Positions 34,868-43,984 of a DNA stretch of 64,000 bases are shown in pieces. Location of the stretch: NCBI RefSeq assembly GCF_001422545.1, contig NZ_LMLE01000008.1:299946-363945 (forward strand). The letters run 5' to 3'. Source of the stretch: Pedobacter sp. Leaf41 (GTDB lineage Bacteria; Bacteroidota; Bacteroidia; Sphingobacteriales; Sphingobacteriaceae). Within the stretch, counting starts at the first letter, position 1. Each line of letters opens with the position of its first letter. Under the pieces are notes generated by a model. The model was given only the letters and a program-made list of their open reading frames with translations, was not told the origin of the DNA and did no database searches. Made by a program: the position numbers and the translations under genes.

Positions 34868-36363
34868 TAGTTTTTACATTTTAGGGCTGTAGTAATTGTA
34901 TATGATCCATTTCCCTGCTCAGCACTGTTGGTGTATATTGCACCATCAGGTGCAAATTTGTGCAAAGAAGTTTTCTGTAGGCCACCCCATGCCATTTTAT
35001 CAAAATATAGGGGGTCAGCCGGTGTTGGAATATTGTGTGTAATAGCATAGTTTTTTAACATTGATGAAATTTCGGAAGTAAAAGTTTTAGCAATTTGTTC
35101 ATGCTGGGCAACATTTCCATATGAGTCAGGAAGTGGAGCTCCACTTTCATCGAACAACAAAGTATAGGCGGTTTCAAACTCATGATCTGAACCTTTTTGT
35201 CCAGATCTGATTAAATACATATTCCAATCAAAATACGCATGCAAATATTCATGCATCATAGTCCTTACCGTTGCAAGTTCTGATGCCTTATTTAAATAAC
35301 TAGAATTAAAATTAATTTTAGATACATAACCTTGAGTACCCCAGCTATTAGGATTTGTTATCAATGTAGTTTCAGCAATTGAACCTGGAGCAATTGTCTC
35401 TTCTGTAATAATTGCATTGAAATTAGCACCAGTTCCTAAATTCAATTTATTCAATACACTTGAAATTAACCCAGATCCTGTTGCAGTATTTTTCATGCCT
35501 AATCCTTCGAGTGCAGCTTTGATATCTTTTAAACATTGTCTGGCATCTGGATCTACATCAACCACTTTAGGCGCTTGCGGTGAACCTCCTCCACCTTCGT
35601 TTCCACCGCCAATGGGCGTGGGTACATAACCTCCACCACCTCCACTTTCTGCTCCATCAGCACAAATGTAACCTGAAAAATATGTTGAACACTCCATATA
35701 TCCTTCAACGCCAACACAGGCTGTTTTATAGTCAGGTTGTGGGAATGCACATGCGGGCGGAATATAGATCATGAGTTTGTTCATCCCAACGTCTTTACGC
35801 TCTACTAGGGCTGGGTCTTTCAAATCAGACAAAGCATTTTTATTTCCATAATAATATCCTTCCAAGCTTCCATTAATCCTTTTTGTAATAACGCCTTTAT
35901 CATACTCCCAGCCATTCTGTAAATCGCCATTCATATTAAAAAACATAATTTTACCACTCAGACCAACAGCTTGTTTATAATGTACGTTGTTTAACTTTAT
36001 TATTTCTTTACCCTCATTTAATACAGACATATAACACCCGGTTATAAACTTATTCGTAGTTTGATCCTTAAAGATTAGTAAGTGAATACTATTCCTCAAT
36101 TGGGCTTCTTTATTATTAATACTGGTACTCAGCTTTTGATAAACCTGTTTAGGGTTAGAAAGTTCAACCTCGTAAACAATTATCTTATTAACGTCTTCCT
36201 TAGTCGTAACTGATTTCCATATTGGTTTGAGATCATTGAATGGAATATTCTTTACAGACACATTCTTATTATACCATTCCTCTAGTTTCTGTTGATCTAT
36301 TATTGTGGTTTCAACGCTCTTTTTGCAGGCGTTAGCAATAAAGAGTAATAAGACAAGAACCAA
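34867..36363 (-). CDS. Lipoprotein with Gly-rich linker and C-terminal zinc metallopeptidase motif (toxin-like)
   Basis: The 498-residue product has an N-terminal lipoprotein-type signal (Cys13 in IANACKK), a region to about 236 with clustered Cys (PPACAFPQP, TACVGVEGYMEC), a Gly-rich linker at 238-260, and a C-terminal domain with HEYLH at 371-375. A possible third zinc ligand is His421 (AQHEQIAK). This plan, conserved leader plus Gly linker plus enzymatic tip, is that of polymorphic toxins. The nominal start is TTG at 36363. Upstream in frame lie IRKKLLKQ residues that would complete a normal basic signal-peptide n-region, preceded by ATA and then a stop, so the original start may have been mutated. 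Confidence 0.6.
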   Translation of the reverse strand: MVLVLLLFIANACKKSVETTIIDQQKLEEWYNKNVSVKNIPFNDLKPIWKSVTTKEDVNKIIVYEVELSNPKQVYQKLSTSINNKEAQLRNSIHLLIFKDQTTNKFITGCYMSVLNEGKEIIKLNNVHYKQAVGLSGKIMFFNMNGDLQNGWEYDKGVITKRINGSLEGYYYGNKNALSDLKDPALVERKDVGMNKLMIYIPPACAFPQPDYKTACVGVEGYMECSTYFSGYICADGAESGGGGGYVPTPIGGGNEGGGGSPQAPKVVDVDPDARQCLKDIKAALEGLGMKNTATGSGLISSVLNKLNLGTGANFNAIITEETIAPGSIAETTLITNPNSWGTQGYVSKINFNSSYLNKASELATVRTMMHEYLHAYFDWNMYLIRSGQKGSDHEFETAYTLLFDESGAPLPDSYGNVAQHEQIAKTFTSEISSMLKNYAITHNIPTPADPLYFDKMAWGGLQKTSLHKFAPDGAIYTNSAEQGNGSYTITTALKCKN

Positions 36364-36506
36364 TTGCTTTAATAGCTTTTTTCTTATTTGCTAATTTAGA
36401 TTTATAATTAATGATTATTTGAGAGATGAGGTAAACGAATATAGCAATAAGTTTTAAAAATTCAATTGTGTATTGTAGTATTCAAATAGAAATTTATACA
36501 ATAAAA

Positions 36507-36533
36507 AAAGCTTTCCCTTTGGAGGAAAGCTTT
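36507..36533 (-). terminator. Intrinsic terminator of secG
   Basis: AAAGCTTTCC (36507-36516) pairs with GGAAAGCTTT (36524-36533). On the minus strand it is followed by a run of T. It lies just after the secG stop. Confidence 0.8.
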
Positions 36534-36555
36534 CAAAAATGCTTTATTAAATTAA

Positions 36556-36912
36556 TTATTTTTTAGTCGTATCAGCTGTTGCAGGTTTTGCCGGAGTAGT
36601 GTTGTTTAATGATCCACCAAGTGGAGATGGAGCCGGAGTTTTATCCAAACGCTCTTGAATAGCAGAGTTTCCTACAGCTGTAGCACCACCGCCATTTTTA
36701 GTAATCGTAGTAATGCCTAAGGTTAAAATCACAATGGCAGCTAATAAAACCCACGATCCTTTTTCTAAAACATCGCCCGTACGTTGAACGCCAAACATGT
36801 TGCTTGTGCCGCCACCCGTTGCTAAACCACCACCTTTAGGGTTTTGTATCAATACAAATAAACCTAAAGCTATACACACAACAATTAATAAAATGATTAA
36901 AAAGGTTACCAT
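36556..36912 (-). CDS. secG: Preprotein translocase subunit SecG
   Basis: The 118-residue protein has two membrane helices (about 2-22 and 52-70) joined by the conserved cytoplasmic loop IQNPKGGGLATGGGTSNMFGVQRTGDVLEKG (in parts, residues 23-51). This is the SecG hallmark. A low-complexity tail rich in Pro, Thr and Lys follows. SecG assists SecYE in protein export. It is downstream of the TPR gene with 14 bases between. Confidence 0.92.
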   Translation of the reverse strand: MVTFLIILLIVVCIALGLFVLIQNPKGGGLATGGGTSNMFGVQRTGDVLEKGSWVLLAAIVILTLGITTITKNGGGATAVGNSAIQERLDKTPAPSPLGGSLNNTTPAKPATADTTKK

Positions 36913-36926
36913 GGTAATATTATATT

Positions 36927-37961
36927 TTAAAATTTCTTTTCTATAGATTGGATAAGGTCGGCAAAGTAACGGCTTTTTTCTGGATATTTCAAACTTAATT
37001 TTTTATAAGTATCTATGGCTTTGTGGTAAAGCATTTGCTCGATGTAAATTTTCGCCAAAGTTTCCGAAACGAGGTCGTAGTTATCTTCTGCACTCTTTTT
37101 TGCCTTGTTTTCGTTATCGATTTGCTCTGGCTTTGGTGGTTTAATTGTAGGGTCTTCCTTCAAAAATTTCTCAATAATTTCAGCGCCCTTTGCATCTTTA
37201 ACTTCGGGTGTAGGGTATTCTGCTAAATGATCTGCTACTTCGAAAGGGGTTTGAATGTGAAAGATGTGCTCTACATATTGCTGCTGAAATTCTGCTCTTT
37301 CTTGCTGCTGGTTAGTTTGCTGCTGTTTGTGCGCTAAACCTGGCCGTGGTTGTGCGTAAGGCTGAAATATCTGTTCGTGCTCTTTTCTTGTTTTGGCCAA
37401 CCACCATAGAAACGTATAAGGAAGTTGGTCATCATCGTACTTAGAAACACGGTGAATTTCCGGTTCATCGGGAGTAACGGTTTCGATTTGTGGCGGCTCA
37501 GGAACAACATCAGTACTTAGTTTCTGTTCAAAAGCAAAGAAATCAGTTGCAGCTACGCTTTCAATAAAGTTGTTTTCATCCGCAGGCAAGTCTAGTAAAT
37601 GGCTATCTATTCCAGGTAAATTTTTCGGCGTTTCTATTTCCGAAGGTGGAGCAATCTCAGCTGCTGCTGCATTTTCATCTTTAATCTCTTCAGAAATTAA
37701 TTGTTCTTCAACAATTTCTTTCCCAATGATCTCTTCTTCTGCTTCGGTAATTGGTACTATATTCAATATATGGAATAAGGTATGCCCTTTAGTATACAGA
37801 GCCGCTTTAGGAACAAATGATGCTTCTGCCTTGGCCAGTAACAAGTGGATCGGCTGTGCATAGGGAAACCGTGCTGCCATTTCTTTCAACATTGGCACAT
37901 GCGCTAACCCAACCTTTCCGGGTTGAGCAAGTAAATCTGCCAGTAGTTGTTTGTTATCCAT
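36927..37961 (-). CDS. Hypothetical protein with C-terminal TPR-like helices
   Basis: The 344-residue protein has no signal peptide. An N-terminal helical part (residues 1-60) is followed by an acidic, Glu/Gln-rich, poorly ordered middle. Near 170-190 there is an FLWWLAKTRKEHEQIF motif. The C-terminus is TPR-like (LVSETLAKIYIEQMLYHKAIDTYKKLSLKYPEK in parts, about 295-330). Similar proteins sit between lptE and secG in related Bacteroidota, so it may be conserved, but the role is unknown. Confidence 0.65.
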   Translation of the reverse strand: MDNKQLLADLLAQPGKVGLAHVPMLKEMAARFPYAQPIHLLLAKAEASFVPKAALYTKGHTLFHILNIVPITEAEEEIIGKEIVEEQLISEEIKDENAAAAEIAPPSEIETPKNLPGIDSHLLDLPADENNFIESVAATDFFAFEQKLSTDVVPEPPQIETVTPDEPEIHRVSKYDDDQLPYTFLWWLAKTRKEHEQIFQPYAQPRPGLAHKQQQTNQQQERAEFQQQYVEHIFHIQTPFEVADHLAEYPTPEVKDAKGAEIIEKFLKEDPTIKPPKPEQIDNENKAKKSAEDNYDLVSETLAKIYIEQMLYHKAIDTYKKLSLKYPEKSRYFADLIQSIEKKF

Positions 37962-38033
37962 TGTTGAGGTTTGTCGCTAAGTTAAAAAATGTAAGCGGTT
38001 TTTAAGAAAAGATTACGCTGTGTAATTGGATAT

Positions 38034-38540
38034 TTACCACTGTGCAAAAGCTCTGTTAAAAATATCTTCGGTCAATTGTTTGTTAATCTGATCAAGTGCA
38101 TTTGGTAAAGCAGCTTGAATGGAAGCCCCATTTAAAGGAAAATCGAAAAATTTGGTAAAGCTTTCTTCAAAACTTTCTTTTTCCTTTCCAGCTACATTAT
38201 TTACATACTTGATGGATACCGTTACGGTTAATCGGTTAGCGCCTGCAGTTGGTGTAGAACTTGATTGCAATGCAACCGGCTTAATATCGTAACCTGTAAT
38301 TCGTCCTTCAAAAACAGCATCAGCTTCAGTAGTGGAAACACTTAGGTTTGTTTGGTTCCGAATTCTTGTTTTTAGGGCTTCAGTTAACTGATTATTTAAA
38401 TTTGGAACAACAAGTGGCGCATTATTTTCAAAAGTACGCACAATAACCGTTTTTAAACCTTCGGTTGATGCGCCACTAAACTTATAGGAGCACGAGCTTA
38501 AAACAGCAATGAGAAGGATGGCAAATATTTTGATTTTCAT
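38034..38540 (-). CDS. lptE: LptE-like LPS-assembly lipoprotein
   Basis: The 168-residue protein has a lipoprotein signal (IAVLSSCSYKFSG, Cys17), then a region with LptE traits: TVIVRTFENNAPLVVPNLNNQLTEALKTRI (in parts, about 31-60) and VFEGRITGYDIKPVAL near 85. LptE plugs the LptD barrel that inserts LPS into the outer membrane. It lies 30 bases downstream of the sigma-54 activator gene and upstream of the TPR-secG pair, all on the minus strand. Confidence 0.83.
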   Translation of the reverse strand: MKIKIFAILLIAVLSSCSYKFSGASTEGLKTVIVRTFENNAPLVVPNLNNQLTEALKTRIRNQTNLSVSTTEADAVFEGRITGYDIKPVALQSSSTPTAGANRLTVTVSIKYVNNVAGKEKESFEESFTKFFDFPLNGASIQAALPNALDQINKQLTEDIFNRAFAQW

Positions 38541-38570
38541 TAAAATGAAGATTTAAGTTGGTTTAAGCTT

Positions 38571-39821
38571 TTATAAGTTCAACTCTTTAATTTTTCTATA
38601 TAAAGTTCTTTCTGATATGCCTAACTCTTGGGCGGCGAACTTGCGCTTTCCTTTGTGTTTTTTCAACGCTTTCTTTATCAAATCAGATTCTTTATCTACT
38701 AGTGATAACGATTCTTCAACTTCTTCCGCTTCGTGGGCAAAATAATCGCCATTATTATTATTGCTTCCGTTGTTATTATTACTTTGTGTAGGTTGTTGGA
38801 TGGTAAAGCCATGTTCCTGCCCCGATGGGAGCTCCACATCCCGGTAAAGTTGGTTGATGTACTGAGGATTATCAGCTAAAACGGTTGCCGTATTGCCACC
38901 ATGCTGAATAATTTCAGCCACTAACTTTTTGAGTTCAACCATATCTTTTTTCATATCGAAAAGCACTTTGTACAGAATATCTCTTTCTGTAAAATCTTCT
39001 TTCGATTGAGAATTAATCGCCATTGGTAAGTTGCTTCCGGCCTCATTTGGGATATAGTTTAAAATGGCTTGTCCGGTTACATTTCTATCCTTCTCTAAAA
39101 CGCAAATTTGTTCTGCAATATTTTTCAGCTGGCGAACATTTCCTGGCCAACTGTAATTGGTTAAAATCTGCACGGCATCGGGTTCTAAGTGTAAAGCCGG
39201 ACTACGGTATTTATCACTAAAATCGGCAGCGAACTTTCTAAATAAAAGATAAATATCTTCTTTACGCTCTTGAAGCGCAGGAATACGCAAAGGCACTGTG
39301 TTTAAACGGTAGTACAAATCCTCACGGAATTTACCGTTTTTTACGCGATTGTAAACATCAACATTGGTGGCGGCAATAATTCGAACATCTGTTTTTTGTA
39401 CCTTCGATGAACCTACGCGAAGATATTCGCCACTCTCTAAAATTCTTAATAAGCGGGCTTGAGTACCCAGCGGCAATTCAGCAACTTCATCCAGAAAAAT
39501 GGTTCCGCCATTGGCTACTTCGAAATAACCTTTGCGGGCCTCGTGTGCTCCTGTAAACGATCCCTTCTCATGGCCAAAAAGTTCTGAATCAATAGTTCCT
39601 TCGGGAATGGCACCACAGTTTACCGCAATGAATGCGCCATGTTTGCGGGCGCTCATTTGATGGATAATCTGCGAAAAAACCTCTTTACCGCTTCCACTTT
39701 CGCCCGTAATTAATACCGACATATCTGTTGGCGCCACCTGGCTTGCAATATCTATAGCACGATTAAGCAAGGGTGAATTACCTATAATGCCAAATCGTTG
39801 TTTAATATTTTGTGTATCCAT
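38571..39821 (-). CDS. Sigma-54-dependent transcriptional activator without receiver domain
   Basis: The 416-residue protein starts almost directly with the AAA+ domain. Walker A is GESGSGKE near residue 40, the sigma-54 contact loop is GSFTGA, and Walker B is GGTIFLDEVAELP. An Asn-rich spacer lies at about 345-360. The C-terminus is a Fis-type helix-turn-helix (AAQELGISERTLYRKIKEL). No N-terminal receiver, GAF or PAS domain is present, so activity must be controlled by expression or a partner protein. It implies the cell has sigma-54. Co-directional with miaB upstream (70 bases apart) and lptE downstream. Confidence 0.92.
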   Translation of the reverse strand: MDTQNIKQRFGIIGNSPLLNRAIDIASQVAPTDMSVLITGESGSGKEVFSQIIHQMSARKHGAFIAVNCGAIPEGTIDSELFGHEKGSFTGAHEARKGYFEVANGGTIFLDEVAELPLGTQARLLRILESGEYLRVGSSKVQKTDVRIIAATNVDVYNRVKNGKFREDLYYRLNTVPLRIPALQERKEDIYLLFRKFAADFSDKYRSPALHLEPDAVQILTNYSWPGNVRQLKNIAEQICVLEKDRNVTGQAILNYIPNEAGSNLPMAINSQSKEDFTERDILYKVLFDMKKDMVELKKLVAEIIQHGGNTATVLADNPQYINQLYRDVELPSGQEHGFTIQQPTQSNNNNGSNNNNGDYFAHEAEEVEESLSLVDKESDLIKKALKKHKGKRKFAAQELGISERTLYRKIKELNL

Positions 39822-39891
39822 TTAGTACTTAGTAGTTAGTATAAAGTACTTAGACATCGTCTTTGTTCCTTTATCCTTGTTCCTTATTCTA

Positions 39892-41307
39892 TTAAACAAT
39901 TCTTCCAATCAGCGTAGCTGAAGTACATCTTTCGATATAAACGTTTGCATATTGCCCAGGTTTAACACCTTCAATAGCTGGAAAAATAGCCATTGCACCG
40001 CTATCTCCGCGTCCGCAGTAATCCAGGTCAGATTTTTTAGAAGTTCCTTCGATCAAAACCCGGATCGTTTTACCAACCCATGCCTGTAAACGCATTAATG
40101 AGTGTGCCTGCTGCTTGGCTAAAATTTCTGCCAATCTGCGTTTTTTTACTTCTTCCGGAATATCGTCTGCTAGCTTACGGGCAGCTAAAGTTCCTGGGCG
40201 TTCCGAGTAGGTAAAGTTGTAGGCAAAGTCATACTCCACGTAATCCATCATGCTTAATGTTTCCTGATGCTCTTCTTCTGTTTCTGTACAGAAACCCGCA
40301 ATAATATCAGTAGAAATTGCACAACCTGGAATAATTTTTTTAATCGCATCGATACGATTAATGTACCATTCTCGGGTGTAAGTTCTGTTCATCAATTCCA
40401 ATACACGTGTATTACCCGATTGAACAGGCAGGTGAATATAGTTGCAAATGTTGTCGTGTTTGGCAATAGTGTAGAGTACTTCATCAGTAATATCTTTTGG
40501 GTGAGAAGTAGAAAACCGAACCCTTAAGTCAGGATTTACCAGAGCAGTGTGTTCTAAAAGTTGAGCAAAGTTTACCGTTTCAGTCCCATCCTCTGAAGTC
40601 CAGGTGTAAGAATCTACGTTTTGACCTAGAAGTGTTACCTCGCGATAGCCAGCCTCAAATAATGATTTTGCTTCTTCGATAATGGAATGTGCATCGCGGC
40701 TACGTTCGCGGCCACGGGTAAAAGGCACAACACAAAACGAACACATATTGTTACAACCTCGGGTAATGGAAATAAAGGCAGTTATTCCGTTGCTATTCAG
40801 GCGCACCGGACTAATGTCTGCATAAGTTTCCTCACGAGATAACAGTACATTAACAGCTTTGTGGCCACTTTCTACCTGCTCAATTAAATTTGGCAAATCA
40901 CGGTAAGCATCTGGCCCAACCACTACATCTACCAAACGCTCCTCTTCTAAAAATTTAGATTTTAAACGCTCGGCCATACAGCCCAAAACACCAACAATTA
41001 ATTTTGGATTGCGGCGTTTTTCTACCCCAAACTGCGAAAGACGATTTCTAACCCTGGTTTCTGCGTTTTCACGAATAGAACATGTATTTATAAAAATAAC
41101 ATCAGCTTGGTGATAATCGCCAGTGGTTTCAAATCCGGTTTCTGAAAGAATGGAGGCAACAATTTCGCTGTCGGCGAAGTTCATGGCACAGCCATAGCTT
41201 TCAATATATAATTTGCGTGCGTTAGCTTTTACAGGAACATCTAAAATTAGTGCTTCTCCTTGTCGTGCTTCGTCATGCGTTTTATCTGGTATTTGTAAAT
41301 CGATCAT
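39892..41307 (-). CDS. miaB: tRNA-2-methylthio-N6-dimethylallyladenosine synthase MiaB
   Basis: The 471-residue radical-SAM methylthiotransferase acts on tRNA A37. It has an N-terminal UPF0004 domain with three cluster cysteines ([29 protein letters not shown]), a radical SAM core with CNNMCSFC, and a C-terminal TRAM domain. Length and motifs are normal. The N-terminus (about 28 residues) before KLYIESYGC is slightly extended, as usual in Bacteroidota. Confidence 0.95.
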   Translation of the reverse strand: MIDLQIPDKTHDEARQGEALILDVPVKANARKLYIESYGCAMNFADSEIVASILSETGFETTGDYHQADVIFINTCSIRENAETRVRNRLSQFGVEKRRNPKLIVGVLGCMAERLKSKFLEEERLVDVVVGPDAYRDLPNLIEQVESGHKAVNVLLSREETYADISPVRLNSNGITAFISITRGCNNMCSFCVVPFTRGRERSRDAHSIIEEAKSLFEAGYREVTLLGQNVDSYTWTSEDGTETVNFAQLLEHTALVNPDLRVRFSTSHPKDITDEVLYTIAKHDNICNYIHLPVQSGNTRVLELMNRTYTREWYINRIDAIKKIIPGCAISTDIIAGFCTETEEEHQETLSMMDYVEYDFAYNFTYSERPGTLAARKLADDIPEEVKKRRLAEILAKQQAHSLMRLQAWVGKTIRVLIEGTSKKSDLDYCGRGDSGAMAIFPAIEGVKPGQYANVYIERCTSATLIGRIV

Positions 41308-41446
41308 TCTTTAAAAAGATTTTGGGGATTGCAAAAATACACAAATATATTTAAAAGTGACAAATTGGCACGTTTAGTTTGAATGTTTACAAAAGAATTG
41401 GAAATGGTAATTCCAGCTTAGCCAGTAATAATTTGGGCCTCAAATC

Positions 41447-42472
41447 TTATCCGATTTTTTGGAGGGTGAAAGCGAAAGTGGTTCCTATTCCTGGCGTGCT
41501 TCTTACCGAAATGGTTTGCTGATGGGCTTCTAAGATATGCTTTACAATGGCCAAACCGAGACCCGTTCCGCCTACTTCTCTCGCCCGGTGTGTATCAATA
41601 CGATAGAAACGCTCAAATAAACGAAGGAGGTGTTTCTCCTCTATCCCGATGCCGTTATCGGTTACTTCGATCAAAAACTGATCATGCAGTTCAAATATTT
41701 TAATGGCTGTTTCCCCGTTTTCTACGCCATATTTAATGCTGTTTACAATGAGATTGATGAGCACTTGCCTGATTTTCTCCCGATCAGCATTTACAAGGGT
41801 AACGGCGGTATATTTATCTTTGAAAAACAGTTTAATATGTTTGGCTTTTGCCCGGTCGTCCAGATTTTCCATCACCTCCTTCGCCAGAGTAACAAAATCA
41901 AATTTTTGATAATTTATAGGTGACTCGCCTGTTTCGAGTTTGGAAATGGCGTCTAAATCGTTAATCAGATAACTCAAACGTTCCACATTATTTTCAGCTT
42001 TTTTCAGGAATTTAACAGCCATGTCGGGATCGTCAACGATGCAATCTTGCAGCGTTTCGATGTATCCCTGGATGGCAAATAGTGGCGTCTTAAATTCGTG
42101 AGAAACGTTTGATAAAAATTCCCGTCGAAATTGTTCCTGTTTTTTCAGCAAATCAATTTCCCTTTTTTTAGCCCCTGCCCATTCCTTAACTTCCTGTTCT
42201 ACATCGTTAATCGGATCGGAGCTTACATATTCGCCAAGCGCATCTTTTAAATCTTTACCCAATTTTAAGTTATGGATAAGTTTATAGATGAGTTTGATTT
42301 TGTTGTAAATGTATTTTTCCAGTAAGTAGTAAAAAACCAGAAAGCTGGAGAGAAATGAAACGCCGAAAGATATTCCGAAATAATACCAGCTGCGCTCAAA
42401 ATAGAAGTTAACCATCCCGATGGAAAGCGCAACGGCAAGCGCAGTAATTAAAACCAGCACACTTAATTTCAT
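41447..42472 (-). CDS. phoR: PhoR-like sensor histidine kinase
   Basis: The 341-residue kinase has two membrane helices with a very short periplasmic loop (about 3-23 and 33-51), a linker, the H-box [17 protein letters not shown] near 115-131, an N-box [13 protein letters not shown], and the ATP-lid motifs TDNGIGI and [10 protein letters not shown]. The minimal periplasmic part and overall plan match PhoR, which senses phosphate uptake through partner proteins. The gene is preceded by a TTAACA-N5-TTAACA repeat identical in layout to the one before the PiT operon, supporting the PhoR assignment. No response regulator gene is adjacent. Confidence 0.75.
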   Translation of the reverse strand: MKLSVLVLITALAVALSIGMVNFYFERSWYYFGISFGVSFLSSFLVFYYLLEKYIYNKIKLIYKLIHNLKLGKDLKDALGEYVSSDPINDVEQEVKEWAGAKKREIDLLKKQEQFRREFLSNVSHEFKTPLFAIQGYIETLQDCIVDDPDMAVKFLKKAENNVERLSYLINDLDAISKLETGESPINYQKFDFVTLAKEVMENLDDRAKAKHIKLFFKDKYTAVTLVNADREKIRQVLINLIVNSIKYGVENGETAIKIFELHDQFLIEVTDNGIGIEEKHLLRLFERFYRIDTHRAREVGGTGLGLAIVKHILEAHQQTISVRSTPGIGTTFAFTLQKIG

Positions 42473-42493
42473 GGTGCAATTTAAAGCTTTTTA

Positions 42494-42510
42494 TGTTAAA
42501 GGAATGTTAA
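42494..42510 (-). promoter_or_regulatory. Candidate Pho box (TTAACA-N5-TTAACA) before the PhoR-like kinase
   Basis: On the minus strand two perfect TTAACA hexamers occur exactly 11 bases apart (plus-strand TGTTAA at 42494 and 42505), ending 22 bases before the kinase ATG. The motif has the same sequence and spacing as the one at 7755-7771. Autoregulation of phoR by its partner regulator would be expected. A clear -7 element is not evident. Confidence 0.5.
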
Positions 42511-42529
42511 CAAGCCATTTTTGAACCAT

Positions 42530-43186
42530 CTATTTTGCGCTTTTAAATAACAATTTAGTTCTGTTTGAGTCGGATAGAATTAGTGTGTTTGAGTCTGACT
42601 TTAAAACCTTATATACAACTGTTTTTTTCGGCATTATCATTGTTTTTTGCGGCTTGAAATCAACAAATATATCGTTCGCTTGATTTTTAAGCCGATCAAA
42701 TGGAATGGTAACCGAATTAAATCCAATGAAATCAAACGTAATGTAGTGTATGTCGAGCAGTTTTCTGATGGTTAGCGATGCAGTTCCATTTTCCAATGTC
42801 GTAACAGAAAATAATATTTCGAAGTTTTTATCTCTCATGGCCACCCAAGCACCATTAACAGGTGTTTTGTTGTCAAATATTTGAACGTAGAGCCGTGTTA
42901 AATTAGAGGGGTCATTTTGGGCAGAAATTTTATAAGCTGATGAATCCTTATCATTTAAGGCATGATAATTTAAATATAACTCATTGTTTTTTAACGAGAA
43001 GCTGCCTTGACCATATTTTTCGCTCACATGCCCTGTATATTGATCGGAAAAATTTGAACCCTTGAATGTTAGTGTTCTGCTTCCGGCATCTACTCCGGCA
43101 GAATAGACAAACTTGCCTGCGATTTGAGCAATAGCACTACTTATGGGAAGTGAGAGCAAAAGAATCAGGACGTATCTTAAAGACAT
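42530..43186 (-). CDS. Secreted protein with carboxypeptidase-regulatory-like domain
   Basis: The 218-residue protein has a signal peptide (residues 1-20, SSAIAQ). A lipocalin-like first half (KFVYSAGVDAGSRTLTFKG) leads into a beta domain at about 110-185 (VNGAWVAMRDKNFEILFSV, IHYITFDFIGFNSVTIPF) that resembles carboxypeptidase-regulatory or CNA-B-like folds. No catalytic motif is visible and function is unknown. Confidence 0.6.
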   Translation of the reverse strand: MSLRYVLILLLSLPISSAIAQIAGKFVYSAGVDAGSRTLTFKGSNFSDQYTGHVSEKYGQGSFSLKNNELYLNYHALNDKDSSAYKISAQNDPSNLTRLYVQIFDNKTPVNGAWVAMRDKNFEILFSVTTLENGTASLTIRKLLDIHYITFDFIGFNSVTIPFDRLKNQANDIFVDFKPQKTMIMPKKTVVYKVLKSDSNTLILSDSNRTKLLFKSAK

Positions 43187-43219
43187 TTTAGTTTTTTATT
43201 ACCAAATTAATGAAATATT

Positions 43220-43984
43220 TTAACCCAATTGCTTTTCGGTTAAATATTTCCAATATCTTTTCGGCACATGTTTAACATGAAGTTTTGTGTTTTTGCGGGC
43301 TACAATATTGGCGCTTTTAAAGTAATCTTTCCAAAGAAGGGAGTAAAGCTCCTCCTTTTCATCCATCAATATTGTCGGGGGATTTTTCTTATTTGCTTCT
43401 GTTGTAAAATCGATGATGATTTCTTCAACAGTGTTTAAATCATAATGAAGGCCATATTTTCTTTTTAAATCGTAAATAATCCATTGCTGATCGGCATATC
43501 TATTTTTAAAATGGTTATTAATTAATGGAAGCACATTAAAATCTGGATCAATGGAGGCGTAAAACATGCCATCGCCAGTTTTTTGAAAGCGAATAAAAGC
43601 TTCCATTCTGTGCTTCTCCCGTTCAACGCTTTTGGCATATTTAGATAGTGCCATTACATGCTCATTACCATAATTCGTTTCGGCGCCAACCGGATTTTGA
43701 AATATATAAATAGTAAATTGAAACAGGTGTTGATAGGCCTCAGGAATTTCTGATAAATAACTGCAATAGAAATTACGCAACCAGGTTTTTTTAATTTTTT
43801 TCTGAAGTCCAGCCCAAACGCGATCTGCTTTCTCGGCATTGGTATCTATAACCATTACTTCTGTAAACGCCTCCGGCTGGAAAATCTCCATAGATTTTAA
43901 CGAAACGAAACCTGGTTTTCGTTCAAACCATTCAAAAACAGCAGTTAAAAGTCCGGGCAAGGATCCATCGAAAACGTAAATCAT
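43220..43984 (-). CDS. TIGR03915 family putative DNA metabolism protein
   Basis: The 254-residue protein fits the TIGR03915 family: start MIYVFDGSLPGLLTAVFEWFERK (residues 1-23 in parts), a central MEAFIRFQKTGDGMFYASIDPDFNVLP segment, and the C-terminal LHVKHVPKRYWKYLTEK. The family is almost always encoded with a radical SAM protein, as here. Its ATG shares one base with the stop of that gene (TAATG). A joint role in DNA repair or modification is proposed for the pair; the reaction is unknown to me. Confidence 0.85.
   Translation of the reverse strand: MIYVFDGSLPGLLTAVFEWFERKPGFVSLKSMEIFQPEAFTEVMVIDTNAEKADRVWAGLQKKIKKTWLRNFYCSYLSEIPEAYQHLFQFTIYIFQNPVGAETNYGNEHVMALSKYAKSVEREKHRMEAFIRFQKTGDGMFYASIDPDFNVLPLINNHFKNRYADQQWIIYDLKRKYGLHYDLNTVEEIIIDFTTEANKKNPPTILMDEKEELYSLLWKDYFKSANIVARKNTKLHVKHVPKRYWKYLTEKQLG

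Noticed and set aside
42555..42573. A 17-base match (TTGAGTCGGATAGAATT) between this site and 49197-49213.
   Set aside because: One 17-base match is not strongly unexpected in 64 kb of AT-biased DNA. One copy lies in a coding region and the other in a non-coding gap, with no extension on either side.
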